Assembly: GCA_013397435.1 (NCBI GenBank)
Contig: VZRG01001992.1
Location: 62,001 to 126,000, forward strand
DNA: 64,000 nt
Direction of reading: 5' to 3'
DNA from: Erythrocercus mccallii
Lineage: Eukaryota; Chordata; Aves; Passeriformes; Dicruridae
Made by a program: the position numbers and the translations under genes. The notes beneath the pieces are model-generated. The model was not told the origin of the DNA, did no database searches, and was given only the letters and a program-made list of their open reading frames with translations. Of this stretch, positions 23,741-36,400 are shown piece after piece. Every line of letters begins with the position of its first letter. The stretch's first letter is position 1.

Positions 23741-26217
23741 CAGCTCAGTGAAAACCCTCTAAAAAAGCAGTTGACACAGTTATTTGTTTGGGTATTTGGG
23801 AACAAGAAGGAAAAAAACATGTAGGCAGCTGAAAGACAGAAAAAAGCAAGGAATTTGGAGCTTTGTGGTTTTTACATTCTTGGGCCAATCTAAAATTGAG
23901 TTGAGTGCAGATGCCTTGCTAGCAACGCTCACAGAGGATGTTGCTGCTCTTCCTTTTCACCACTCCATGTGGTTTTTCTCCCGCTGTCCAGCTAAGAAAA
24001 GAAAGTAAATGGCAGCATATTTTGTTTTAAGAGAAAGGAACATATAAATGAGAGCTCAGGCATCGTCTTGTGGAAAAGTAAAGGCAGCAAAGCAAAGGGA
24101 ATTGAAAAGTAGGAGGAAGAAAGAAGAGTAAGGGAAAAGGATTCATATTTAACAAAGGAAAGGGGGAGCAAAACTAAGAAGTTTGGAAACAAGTAACCCC
24201 AGAACAGCCTAGCTATCAATATTTAAACAACTAACCAAATTATTTTATCATCTCATGTGTGAACCTTAGAAATAGTTACCCATTTGCATCCCACATAACT
24301 GTTCCTCCCTTTCATAGGAAACAATGACTCAAAACCCTGAGGACTGACACAGGTTTCATATTTTAAGCCTATTCCTGGCACTAAATAAACAAGCTAAATG
24401 ATTAAAGGGATGTGTGTAGACAAGCAGCTGCAGTTGGGGCTACAGGCAAAGAAGAAGTTGAGCATCACTCCGTTATCTTTGAAATTATAACACAGAATTT
24501 AGCTCTTTCCTTCCTGCTTTTTTTTTTAAGCCACATCTCCATACCCACAGTGATAAGCAAAATGAACAGCAAGAAACTTAAAATCTGTGCTGCCCAGCTA
24601 GAATGGGCACTTAGGATCAGTAATGTAGAGTAGAAATTATTTTCTTTGTTGAAGTTGGATAAACACAATTTAAGGCAAAAAAAGCTCTAAAGAAATGTAA
24701 CCAAAGCCAGTGTAAGTTTTCCAGCCACTGGAACTGCATTCCTGTGTCAGATTCTGGAGCAGCACTCCGTTAGCTGCAGGAAGAGCAGGAGGCCACTGCA
24801 GTTTTGAGATGGAGCAGGAATTTTAGAGGGCATGGGAGCCTCAGCAAGCTAGGCTTGCTTAAACAGGACATCTCTCTGGAACCTGATCCCACCTTTTGGG
24901 TATCCTAAACATTTATCTGTGATTTGAATCAAACTGAAACCTCGCAGAAGTCACCATCATATTCAAATAGGACAGCAAACAATGCTGTATTTTATTTCTT
25001 TAGAGAAAATTACCTGAATATAAAAAGTTATGTTGGCATTGGTAATTAGGTCTGGAGCTGCAAATTTCATTTCAACAACAATATATACCAAGTCAGTGAA
25101 TAATATCCAGTGAGCAATTTAACACAATCAAATCTCCAGCCTAGCACCACCACCTCACCTTCCCAAGAATCATGTAGAAAATAGTTGTCTATCATTTAGA
25201 CAACAATTTGCTGCTTTGAAATTTCTATTTCAGCTGCTGGAGCTTTCTCCTGGTGGCCAGAATTTACTGTTGACTGGTCTACTGGGGGTTATTTTTTAAA
25301 GAAGGCTGTTATAAATGAGAAAATGAAATGTATGTACACTGTTCTGAAATAATATTTTAAATTTTCTGTGAACAAGTTTAGTTGTGCTTGTTAATTTGGT
25401 TTTTATAAAAGAATATTCTTGTCTTGTGTTGTTGTTGTTTTTTTTCCTTAGGAAAATGCCACTTTTTGCTTTTCCCTAATGAGTTCTGGATCAATTAGAA
25501 TCACTTTTTTAAGCCAAACCACTGAATTTGCAAAATTCTCATTACTTTATCAGTGCAGGTCTCAGGGATATATGATTATCATATTTTACAATTAAAGATG
25601 TGGGACTTTGCTTCTGCCATTGCAACGACTGCTTTACTATTTTGATGATTGTTGGAAATGAGGAGGAACTGCAGAAAAGGAACAACCAACAAACAGTTTG
25701 GGGAAGGGGGAAGAGGAGAGATTTAGAAATAGAGACATTGTTTGTCTGACAGGCTAGGGCTACATGGAAAATTTGGGGTTTAGATGAAAGATCTGGACCC
25801 CGGAAGAGGGAGCAACACAGCGCCTGAGACATTTCAGTTCTGAATTAATTGGAAAGCTGCACGAGTTAATTCAGGGGCACACAGTTTAGCTCTCCACTCT
25901 TTAAAACCCACGTTACTGAAGTGCAGAAAGACGCTTTAGTAGCAAAGTGGAGGCATATGCCAATAACATTTGCAAACCCCCCAGTTTTGCTGCTGACCAT
26001 ACGTAGATATGCAGCACGCTCCTTGCACCCCTCTTGCTACGGGCAGATTTGAGTCAGGATTGCAGAGAAGGCTGGTTGCTGATTAACCCATCTGACCCGT
26101 CACCTAAGAGACTTGTGGTATAAAATACGACTTGAGCTTTTCAAACAAATAACTGTAATTTCCATTTAATTGATTTTTGACCTTGCACTGCAATTATTCA
26201 ATATTCATTTATCCCAG

Positions 26218-26442
26218 GATGGAAGAGCAGCGATGGCATGTAAACTGAAGGATGCTGTGAGAAGTTATGTGCATAGGAGAAAGACTGCAGTTATTAAGTT
26301 AGCTTGCATTTGCACAGTGGACAGACGAATAGTGTTGCTCTTTTTTTACAATGAAATTATCAGAACCAACTACATCCACAAGGGATACTTGGAGAAATAC
26401 ATGGAAGTTGGTGCTGCACAACGCATAAAATTCCTCATTTGA
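26218..26442 (+). CDS. Exon-like open segment, unrecognised, doubtful
   Basis: An acceptor-like TTCATTTATCCCAG ends at 26217, and the frame stays open for 74 codons to a TGA at 26440-26442. The peptide is lysine/arginine-rich at its start (MACKLKDAVRSYVHRRK) and more balanced than most chance frames here. I do not recognise it. It has no upstream exon, no promoter and no polyadenylation context that I can see. It is most likely a chance frame and is reported because it is one of the few with a plausible splice acceptor in phase with an open segment. Confidence 0.08.
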   Translation, partial: DGRAAMACKLKDAVRSYVHRRKTAVIKLACICTVDRRIVLLFFYNEIIRTNYIHKGYLEKYMEVGAAQRIKFLI

Positions 26443-28306
26443 AAGCAATTCTATTTCTCTGGGTTTAGGACTGTATTTTATTATTTATTACAAGACCTAG
26501 GAACATGCTTGGAATTTTACAGAGCAATGAGCAGTAACAGGTCCTGGCCCCGAGCAGAACAGAACCCAGGAGAATGAAGAAAACAATAATGCATGGGAGG
26601 CCAAATTTTGTTCTTCACCTACAACAGCAAGAACAAGGTGGTTTAAATTCTATCCTTGATATCCAAGCCTTGATTTTGGGAAAAAACCTTTCTGTTGACT
26701 GTTCATTATCATCATCATCAGAATTGTCTTACTGATCTGAATGGGTCCCTATTATGCTGATTATGAGGGATATTAATTTCAACTTCTACCACAGTTTTTG
26801 CTATCCAGGGCATAACAGTCTTTATTGCAGTGTTACATAGGAAAGATTTATTTTTTGCTATTGGGCCCAAACTATTGTAAAATGCAGAGAACTACCATTT
26901 TCTTAATTAGGGTATAGAGGGATTTTGTCTTCAGCAGAATAAATAAGAGAAAAAAGAGGAGGAGATAGACAGTGACAGTCTTGAATTTCTGTTCCTCCAA
27001 GTGCAGAAAAAATATCAGTGCTACTTAAGAACATTATTTACCTATTGAACACGGTGTTAGTCACTTCTCTAGACTGTGAGCCATCCTGACTTTATGTCAC
27101 ACGTGGCATGTTAGGTCACACTACAGGAACATCTTTTATTTCAAACATTTCTTCAGTGGAAGAACTTGGAAAAAATAGGAAGCTTCATTGCAAAAAGATT
27201 TAAAAAAATGCTGAATTCAACTACATCAATCATGGTCCCGAGTTGAACAAAGCATTTTAAATTAACTGATAAAAGATTTGGCGATGTCCTTGAAACCAGC
27301 TGTCGGTCACAAGCTCATCATCTCTTAGCAGTAGGATTGAATTTGGGGAATGGGAATTACAGGTGTAGTTCAGAACTGGCTTTGATGTCCGGGCACTGCC
27401 AGTATCCCAGTTTTAGATTTCCTGTCACCACGCCAATGCTCATAGTGTGCATGCTGGTGAGGAGAAAGGCTGTGTGCAAGGCCATCATTTGGCCTTCCCC
27501 TCCCAGCTCCTCGCAGGGAACTGGCTGCACAAAAGCTTGCCACGCCTCGTATTGCCACTGCAGGTGGTGGCAGAATATAAAAAGAGCTCTTCCAATTAGC
27601 TTGCTGTACGTAACGAGGAGGCCAGGGTCAATTTTACCCACCCTGGCCAATAACACAGAGTTTAATGCAGCCTCTCCTCCTGCATATTGGATCTGATTCC
27701 CTGATTTTGTGCCCGTAACTTCACAGTTAAAGTACTTGGTTTGAGGTTGGAAAGTTCCTGTATTAAGCATGGATTGTCCCAGTAATGGCAGCAAGGGAAG
27801 GCAGGAACATCCAAGTGAGCTGGAGTGGAAACAGGAGCCTGTGAGAGCTGTTAATGCCACCTGCACAGGCTGCAGCCTGCCTGAAAGAAGCTTTCCATAC
27901 GTGGTCCATAAACATGGCAGTGGTTGGACACTTGACATTTACAGCTCCCTCTACATTTATATCCAAGGAGATCAGTATGGGAGGTTAGTGTTTGTGGTAA
28001 GGGAACTGCTTCAAGGAAATTCAAGTCTGAGGGCGAAGCAAACTTGGAGAATGTAGATAACATCTCATTGGAAATGCTGTTTTCTGTAGAGTATGAAATT
28101 CCAACAAACGCAGGCATAAATACAGTTCAGGTGTTCCGAGCACAAATCCTGAGAGAAGAGGGCTTAGAGAACAAAGCTGGGTTGCAGTGTCTCATAACTT
28201 CTGCAACTTTCTGAAGAATCAGCTCATCTGTCTCTTCAAGTATTTAAAAAATGCATCCTGCTTACAATGATGTATAGAGCAGAAATAAAAGGTCTCTACA
28301 GAATAA

Positions 28307-28322
28307 TTTTTTTTTTTTTTTT
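28307..28322. repeat. Poly-T run (16 T)
   Basis: Uninterrupted T. No LINE or retrocopy sequence was recognised next to it on either side. Confidence 0.95.
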
Positions 28323-31300
28323 AGCACAGAGAAATATATAAGGTGCTAAATATTTCAGGGCAAGTCAGGAAGATCAATGAATGGATTTATAACAAACATC
28401 CATCTAGGAAATCATTCATCAGTGATACACGGGGATGTAATTGCAACTAAGTAGGACAGCTAGCTCAAAACCAGGACATGCAGTGGACAAAATTAAGTCA
28501 CAGAATATCAGTCGTGGCTGTAGAAGAGAAATGAAGGTTGCCAAGAGATGGCAAATGGATGTGATCACAGCATTTACCTGGACAAGATATATGAGCAAAG
28601 TACAAGGCAGAGAAAAATGGCAGTGGCTCTCCTGCTCCATCAGATGCCTGGTATCAGCAGCTGCTCCCATTAATATGTTGCTATCTACCTTCTCCATAAT
28701 CAAAGTTTTATATTTCCAGTTGATTTGCAGTATCAGACAGAACTTCTGTGTAAAAAAGAAATGTGCTCTCATTAGCACCACCGTTGTGGCAGAGCTTTGC
28801 GAAGAGAATTGCTGCTGGGCTTCTGGCATAGCTGCTATTGCTGTAGCATAACAGTGAACTAATGAATTAATTCCTGTTTTGAAATATTCTCCATGGGACT
28901 GCTCATAAAACACAGGCCTTGTTTGCACGAGGAACAGAAATAGGTAACAGTCATCTGCCCTGAATCTCTACACGCTTCGCAAAACTACATGTACACTCTT
29001 CTCTCTGTTCTGTTTTCACTAGGCGAATAATCACACTCAGCTGGTATAAGCCCATGTGTGATTACTTAGAAATTTACAGAGAAAAAGGGAGAAAGAAGTG
29101 GCAACTTGATGGAATGACAAATGGGCTTCAGTGGCTCAGATAGTGGCAGGTTTTTTTCCAGTTATGTCAGCTGATCAAATCTGGTGTGTTATCTCTGTGG
29201 CCAAAGCTTGGCTGTTGCGTCTAGCTGTGAGGAATAAAGAAAGAAACCAAGGGTTCTCGTTTGGACACGATTCATTACATGTGTATATGCATATATTATG
29301 CCCTGTATCCCATCCTCAGAGCTGCAATCTGTCTGGTCCCAGTTGTGCTGGCTGGGAAGACAGTCCAGATCCAGATGCAGCCACCAAAAGACAAATCCTG
29401 CGGTCTCATTAACGTGCTCACGTTACAAGCACAGGAGGAGCACAATCCACATAGCTGGATTCCATTGTTTGTTCCCTTCAAAGAGACAAAAACAAAGCAA
29501 CCTGTAATTAAGGAATGCCTGAGGAATGCAAGTGCAAAAGAGTTTGGTGAAGCAATTCTATGAATGAGTGTTCTCCTGAGCCAAAGCTGCTGTCCAGGGC
29601 TTAGAGGTAATGAGTGAGTGCAAGTGAACAGGTAGGAAACATGACTGTGAGCAGAGTCTGGAGGCAAACACGCCTGGCTGCCCCCCTGACTGTGCTGTGA
29701 GATGGCTGAGAGGCTGATCCAGTATGGCTGAGCATGAAGAGAAGAGCATGCTGCTTTAATATGACTGCAAGGATAAAAGATCCTGTGTGTGAATGATCAT
29801 CTCACTGACTGTACAGCAGAAGATGAGGTGCAACAACAGGAGCAAATGAAGGAAAATGGAACGTCTGAAATTCAGAAAACACTGACAAAGAGTTGCAGAT
29901 GGTCCATTGCTGATAATCAATGGAAAATCCATTTTGACAATTGACTTACATGTAGGATGGGAGCATAGAGCTGAGCGCATGAATTTTCCAAGCTCTGCTT
30001 ATCCCCAAGATCCAACAAGTTAAACTGGCACATGAGGAGTAAAGAGTTTTCTTACTACTAACTTATTTTTGAGAGGACTTTCTTAAATAGATGCTCCCCT
30101 GATTTCTCTAAAATGACTCTATAAACACTCATGCTGGACATAGGCAAAGGGTCAGCTCTTCCAGGTATCTTTGCAGAATATCTGGTTGGTGTAACGAGAA
30201 CACTTTTTGAAAGTGAGTAGGGACAGGACTCTTCTTTCCGCTAGGGATCGACTAGATTTATAAGCTTATTGATTCATTTTGTTTCAATTTATTTAGGTAA
30301 TGTAAGTGACCTTATTCTTTTTTGCTCTTTTTTGGGCAGTCTCTTGTGTGTGTGGGCAGAGGATATTAAATATGGTTATAAAATACCACCTCATGAATTT
30401 TCATCAGCATTTTGTACTCTGTTGCATGAGAGGAACTCCACCACAAGGCATAGCAGTGGCAAATAAAATCCTCTAACAGAGCTGTCTGCCTGAGTAAAGT
30501 GCAAAGTGTGGTTCACAAGATGACTTGTCTTCCCAACAGATTTAACAAGAAAATGAAGTCAGATGCTACCTTGACCATCATCCACTCTAAAAAGCTTGCA
30601 GAGAACCCTAAGAGCTACTCATAAAAAGAATCTAGGAAGTCACTTAGAGAAGATAAAGCGTATCATTTGATTTATCTTTGTCACTAAAATTAATTTTTTA
30701 ATTCATTCTGCAGTAGGGGGCAGGTAGAGGTATTCCTCCTCCAATCTTATGGCTTCTGTCCCTTCAGTGAGCACGCTGCATCTGCAGCAATTCCAGACTA
30801 ATCCCATGCTGGTGGGGACACAGAGATGGATTGGGATGGGGACAAGGGGTGACAGGGGTAAAGAAGAATAAAAACATTTTCATTCACAATTGTGACATTG
30901 AGCCCAGTTTGAAAATTTGCATCAACTCCATTATTGACAAGGACTGCTTTAGAAATAGAAATTATTTCATTGTCACATTTGTGGGTCAGTGAAGGAGACA
31001 AATACAGGAGCAATAAAATGCAAGGGGCCTTGTGACTTTGTGATTAGGTTTTATATTACGATTGCAGCAGGCTGCTGTTTAATGGCCAGATTTTCCTTCC
31101 ATTTAAGTTAATGGGTCTTTTCTGCTGATTTCAGTGTTATAGATTCTCAAGTTGCTCTACACTTATTTGATGATTTTAGATTTTAAATAATGCCTGTCAA
31201 TTGGTGTTTCAGCAAGTCCTTGGTGATCCATCAAAAAGACCAACAGGCTTTTACCATCTTGTCAGCTATTTTATTATCTTCCTTTATTTTAAAATATCCA

Positions 31301-32360
31301 AGTTCACAAATAATAATTTTCTCCCTCTCTGTTGACAGTGGGGACACTCACAACAAATTTTAAGTAAAACCTGCGACTGTACAGCTCCGTTAAAGCTCAG
31401 TGTGGGGAGAAAGCAATTATGTCACCTTATCCAGGACATTTCCCTTTGTCTCTTGTTCTCCTTGATGATCTTACAGGGAAAATAATTTATGGAACATTAA
31501 GAGTGAAAACAAGCCCTCAGAGATGCAAAGGAGGCTTGGGACTAGCAATTAGACAGCACATAAAGTGAGTGTAACTAATGACAGAGGTAGCTTTCCTTCA
31601 CCAGCAGCAGGACATGACCAGAATTGCTGAGACTGTGAGTCCAACACCTTAAATCCTGGCAACATCTGTTCTAACAGTACCAGCATTGTGGATAGTCAGT
31701 GGCCTGCCTGATGCTGTTAGTTTAAGAGAAAGCAGATTTTTCATCCTACCACTACAGTGTGTGCTGTCTTTGGATGTTAGCAACAGCTGCAAAGAGGCCA
31801 TGAAATCAGCTTTGGGGTGTCCTCCTATCTGAGAACTGCAAATTCAGAAAGGATTGCAGCATTTCAGATTAAGTTCTGTAAAAGTAACTAATTATAAATT
31901 CTGTCGAGAGCATTCAGCCTCCTCTCTGATGTGACTTAACGATGATTTGTCAAAAAATGAGACTTTTTGGAGGCTTCTCAGTGTCTGTGAAAGTCCTGTG
32001 ACAGAGATAGCACTTAGTGTTACTTTCCTGAACAACCGTACTTGTTTGTTAGTTTGTTAATAGCCAGTTCTGGACTGTGAAGTTAGGGGGAGGCACAGAT
32101 TGAGGACCGTGTCCAGGCTGAAGCCCAGCTGAGCCCTGTGGTGATGAGGTTTAGAAGAAAAAGTGCAGAACTGAAGAACTCAGTCTGGTATATTTTTTCT
32201 GCTATTTTCATGAATGATGTCAAATAACTCACTGAAACTTTGGGGGTTTTTTTCCATACTGGGATAATACAAGTTTTAGTTTGGGCTAATTAATTCATAT
32301 AAATAATGCAATATTTTAAAAAAACCCCACCCTTTAGCCAATAGTTTGTCTTGAAAACAA

Positions 32361-32516
32361 GTTGCCCAGAGAAGCTGTGGATGCCCCATCCCTGGCAGAG
32401 TTCAAGGGCAGGCTTGATGGGTCTGGTCCAGTGGAAGGTGTCCCTGCTCATCACTGGGAGGGTGGAACAAGATGATTTTTAAGGTCCCCTGCAACACAAA
32501 CCATTCTGTGGTTCTC
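32361..32516 (+). mobile_element. CR1 LINE, 5'-truncated 3' fragment
   Basis: The sequence starts with GTTGCCCAGAGAAGCTGTGG and runs through a CATCCCTGGCAGAGTTCAAG segment, GTGTCCCTGCTCAT, and AAGATGATTTTTAAGGTCCC to the tail CCATTCTGTGGTTCTC. This order and wording match the terminal region of avian CR1 elements. About 156 bp remain, the usual severe 5' truncation. No reverse-transcriptase coding sequence is left. A short internal deletion relative to typical copies lies around 32415-32425. Confidence 0.92.
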
Positions 32517-32700
32517 TAATTCCTCGAGTCAATGGTACACCAAAACACAGTCAAGCTCGCAGGACTAGAACATATAAAATCACACTCTGGGTAGCCTTTA
32601 GCTGAGAGAAGCTGCAGGAAAGGAGCACGCTGCCCTAGTGACCTTCTGGGGCTTTTGCTGGAAGCTCTCATGGGACAGACCCTTCATACCTTTCCCCAGG

Positions 32701-32768
32701 TAAAACCAGTCTGAAATAAAACCAGTCTGAAGAGAAAATAGTCCGAAGTGAAAACAGTAGCAGTCTGG
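32701..32768. repeat. Degenerate 16-bp tandem repeat
   Basis: Units of about 16 bp built on TAAAACCAGTCTGAAA begin near 32701, 32717, 32733 and 32749. The first two are nearly identical and the later ones are diverged (AAAATAGTCCGAAG, then GAAAACAGTAGCAG). It lies between two CR1 fragments and probably arose by local slippage. Confidence 0.8.
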
Positions 32769-33367
32769 AAAAACTGTGCCCATCACATCTAGGAGGCCTG
32801 GCATGGAGGTGGGTGAGGAGTTTCTCAAGTTTTTTGAAGCTTAAAACCATAATTTGAGCTGAACTGTGTGATTTGAGAATTAATAAATACTCCTTAGTGC
32901 CATTGTTGAAGTAGGTTGTTGAAACTTTTCTCCACGCCTTCTGGGTCTGGAAGTCACTTAGATAAGATGGATGGTACCTGTAGCTGCACTTCACTTGGGG
33001 AATAATTAGTAACACTCAGCTTCAAAAAACTGAAGTCACCACTTCCAGCCCTGCCAAGAGCCAGGGGCTAGGCAGAGAATCTGGAGAGCTGCCTGCCAGG
33101 GAAAACTCTGCTGGTGAGCAGGAAACTTCATCAAAGGGAAACATCTCCCTTGGGAACATCTGCCCACTGCAGCTCTCTGGGCTTCTCAGGGTGACCTGCA
33201 ACCATTTGTGTGGTGCGGGCACATCCCACTAGGGATACGAGATTTATTCGGTGATTTTTCTAGTTACTATAATTGTCCTCCTCAGCAAAGGGGGAGAGCC
33301 CTGCATTCAGTGGCCTCGCACTCCTGTAATAGCCAGCTGGGGGTTTGATGTACATCCAAGGAAGGTG

Positions 33368-33444
33368 GCAGGAGTCCCTGTCCCTGGCAGATGATCTTTA
33401 ATGTCCCTTCCAACTGAACCCAACCCACCCTGTGATTCTGTGAT
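33368..33444 (+). mobile_element. CR1 LINE, short 3' terminal fragment
   Basis: The segments GTCCCTGTCCCTGGCAGATG and ATGATCTTTAATGTCCCTTC, followed by CCAAC and the repeat-like tail TGTGATTCTGTGAT, are the extreme 3' end of a CR1 element in plus orientation. It is about 77 bp long, with a small deletion compared with the copy at 32361-32516. Having its own 3' tail, it is a separate insertion from that copy. Confidence 0.88.
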
Positions 33445-36400
33445 GCTCAGCCTGGCCACCCCAGTGTCACCTGGGCTGGGACCTGTCACTCTTCACTGGG
33501 GAAAAAATCCCAAACCTCTCTGGAGGGCAGACAGCCTCTTACATAAGAGGCACTGCAGGGACAGGTGAGGTGACTTCCTCGGCGCTGCGTTATCGCTGTG
33601 ATAAAGCCTAATGCCAGCTGACACTGCTCTGCCAAGGTTCAAGTGATTTGTGGGGCTCCCTTAAGATGTGGCTCCAATGGCTTTTCTATCCACAATGTTT
33701 TTAAAATAAAACAAAACCACATAACTTTTCATCTACTGCCAGCGAGGAGTGCTTCATCTCAAAGCTACTTGGTAGGCACATGTGTCCTCTGTGCTTATCT
33801 CAACCACAATATCTTAGCTTAAATGGAAGAGTCGTAAAAATGATTTCTGAACATCACAACACTCTGGAACCGGGATGCATTTTGGGAAGGAAACAGACTG
33901 TTTATCTCAGATGCTGTGCAGTTATGGGCAGTGATGAGCCAGCACAGGACGGGGTCCTGCTCTGAAGCAGCTCTGCTCTGCTCAGCTGTTCTGTGGCTCT
34001 GAGGCTGGAAGCAGCTTCACCATCTACATTGGGCAGGCCTAACTGTAAAACTAGGAGTAAATAACACAAAGCATCACTCCCTGGGGATGTGTGCTACGCA
34101 CACATAGCAATCCTTCCAGCTGAGGAAGCCGTTCCCAGGGTGCCTCTTTAATGGAAAGAAACTAGCACTTAATACAAATACTTCAGCAGCACGCACCCCC
34201 CATCCTGCTTAATCTTAGCAAGGCTTCTTTTTCCTGTTTTAAATTCAGAGCTTCAGTTCCCTTGATCCAAGAGGTTAAATACTTCAAATCACATCAGTGC
34301 CCTAAGATTGTGAAGGGCCAGCTCGATGATGATGACTGCAAGTCGAAACATTAAGAATGCAAATTATCAGCCAAGTGACAACTGTTAAGCTGTATTAAAA
34401 AGTATGTTGCTTCTGTTTAGCAGACACACAGATAGAAATGATGCTACTGTGAAATTGGCGGGGGTAACACAGTTCAAAGTACAGAGAAAGCATTTGTTCT
34501 CTTGTCTGTTCAATTGCTGTTTTGAAAACAAGCAACAGCATCACCTCAAGAAATCTGCAGCTGAGATCTGTCACCAGGCAGTGTCCTTACTAATAAATAC
34601 AGGATGTTGAATAGCAATAATAAAAACTAATAAAAGAGCTGTTTGCGTTATAAAAAAATCACCTTATTAGACCAGTTTAATACTTTCTGAGTTATAAGTG
34701 GCACTAGAAGTCATTTAAGGTCAAAAGCCTCTGGCTGATGACTGCTTGAAAGTACCACATAAATTCCAAAAGCTGATAGAGCCTGTCCAAATAGTTCTGT
34801 ATATCACACTGATTTCATATTTTCCACCTATGAGAATGCAATCCTAAACTGTAGAGAAATTCATTTGCTTTAAATGTGCATAAGGGATTTCTTTACAAAG
34901 TCACCAGCCAGCATGCAAGGCAGAGAACTTTGCACATGCCCCTTTGCTTGTTTCTCCACGGTGCACATTCTGCTTTTAAACCTCCAGCCACAGATGTGGA
35001 AAACCAACAGTGGCCTCAAATCCAAGGCAAATGTGCCAGCAAAAAATATGTGCACTTCCTCCTCCTGTCTCTGCAATTCATTGCTGCTGGAGGTCAGAGA
35101 GTTAAACACTGTCTCTGGGGTTTGTTTTTTTTAAAGAGCTGGGTGATTTTATGACAGTGCTCAGATCCCACCCTGGCAGGGCACAGTTCACAGTGTGAGT
35201 TATATTTTGGCTGTCTCATGGCATTTCACCTTTGACTCCACTTAAAAGCAGGATCAAACCTCATCTTCATCTAAGTAATGAGGGTAATATTGTGGCTCTA
35301 CCAGAGTGTCCATGCTGAACGTGAAGCATCTCTTAATCAATCTGCCACAGTAAATCCCATATCCCAGCTCCATCAGTGTGCTTTTATAGCAGTGCAAAAG
35401 CTGATGAAGGCACTAGTGCCAGCCAGAAACTGAAACCAGTGATGTTACTCGCATCATATTTCTGACATCTTTCATGGGAGTATCTCATTTGTCGATAGAC
35501 ATCATAACTGCGGGCAGTTTGCAATCAGAAACCCAACCAAATAGAAATAAATACAGTAACAGTAGCTAAATTCATAGAAAAATTGATTTGCAATGCCCAG
35601 ATCTGGGTACTCATCTCGCAGCAGGGAAATCAGACAGAGCACCACTGAGCCAAGCAGAAAACTTTTGCTAATGCCCAGGTTTGTTAAAAGTTGTTTCTGA
35701 AAATCATAAGAGAATGTTTTGCACTCTGGTATCGAAATTAGCCATACACAGCTACCCTGCATACTGCCATGCCATTGATATAGGGCAACTTACATTCAAG
35801 CCTGCATTCCTAAAAAGATGATTCTTCTGTGAGTTGTTCTCAAATGCACAAACCAACTTGTGACATTTGAACGTTTTCTCTCTGGCTACCATCACTGCTG
35901 CTTGTAAGTGGTCTTGCAGACAGAAATGACTCAGAGATCTGGGGCAGTCCATTAATTTTTGAGACACTTCCTTTGGAATTGGTCCATACAGAACTGCCAT
36001 AATCCAAAAAATATCTTTACTTTCTTAGCCCTTAGTATTTTGTAGATGTTTTTCCTTTGGCATTTTGAGCACCAGGTTCTGTGTGATAAAGCACAATACG
36101 GCTCTTTTGGACAAGGATCTGGAATTCATCTGAGTGAGCATATACTTGTAGAAGACAGTGTTTGTAAAATGATTACCCTCCTTCTTGATTTAATAAAGTT
36201 TTATAGAACTCCAAATTCAAGTTAATGCAGCTCTGAAAAAACCGGTTGTATTTATCACGTAAAGTAACAGCTGATCACAATCTATTTTGTTTGCTGCTTT
36301 TCATTTGCTGCACCTCAAAATACTTCCAAAGGAGGCAAATATCATTCTCACTAATTTATCAAAGGTACAACTGGCAGACAGAGAAGTTTGACCAACCACC

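Larger units (their letters stand above)
23741..32360. other. Non-coding stretch, no gene seen
   Basis: Unique sequence containing the longest frames of the window, which open on both strands: 27357-27938 minus (193 codons), 27337-27696 plus (119), 28419-28928 minus (169) and 28441-28851 plus (136). None has a recognisable motif, signal peptide or domain, and opposite-strand openness argues for chance. It also contains a T run at 28307-28322 and a weak exon-like candidate at 26218-26442. Confidence 0.55.

Noticed and set aside
28419..28928. 169-codon minus-strand frame
   Set aside because: Length is compatible with chance in 64 kb, an opposite-strand frame of 136 codons overlaps it, and no motif is recognisable.
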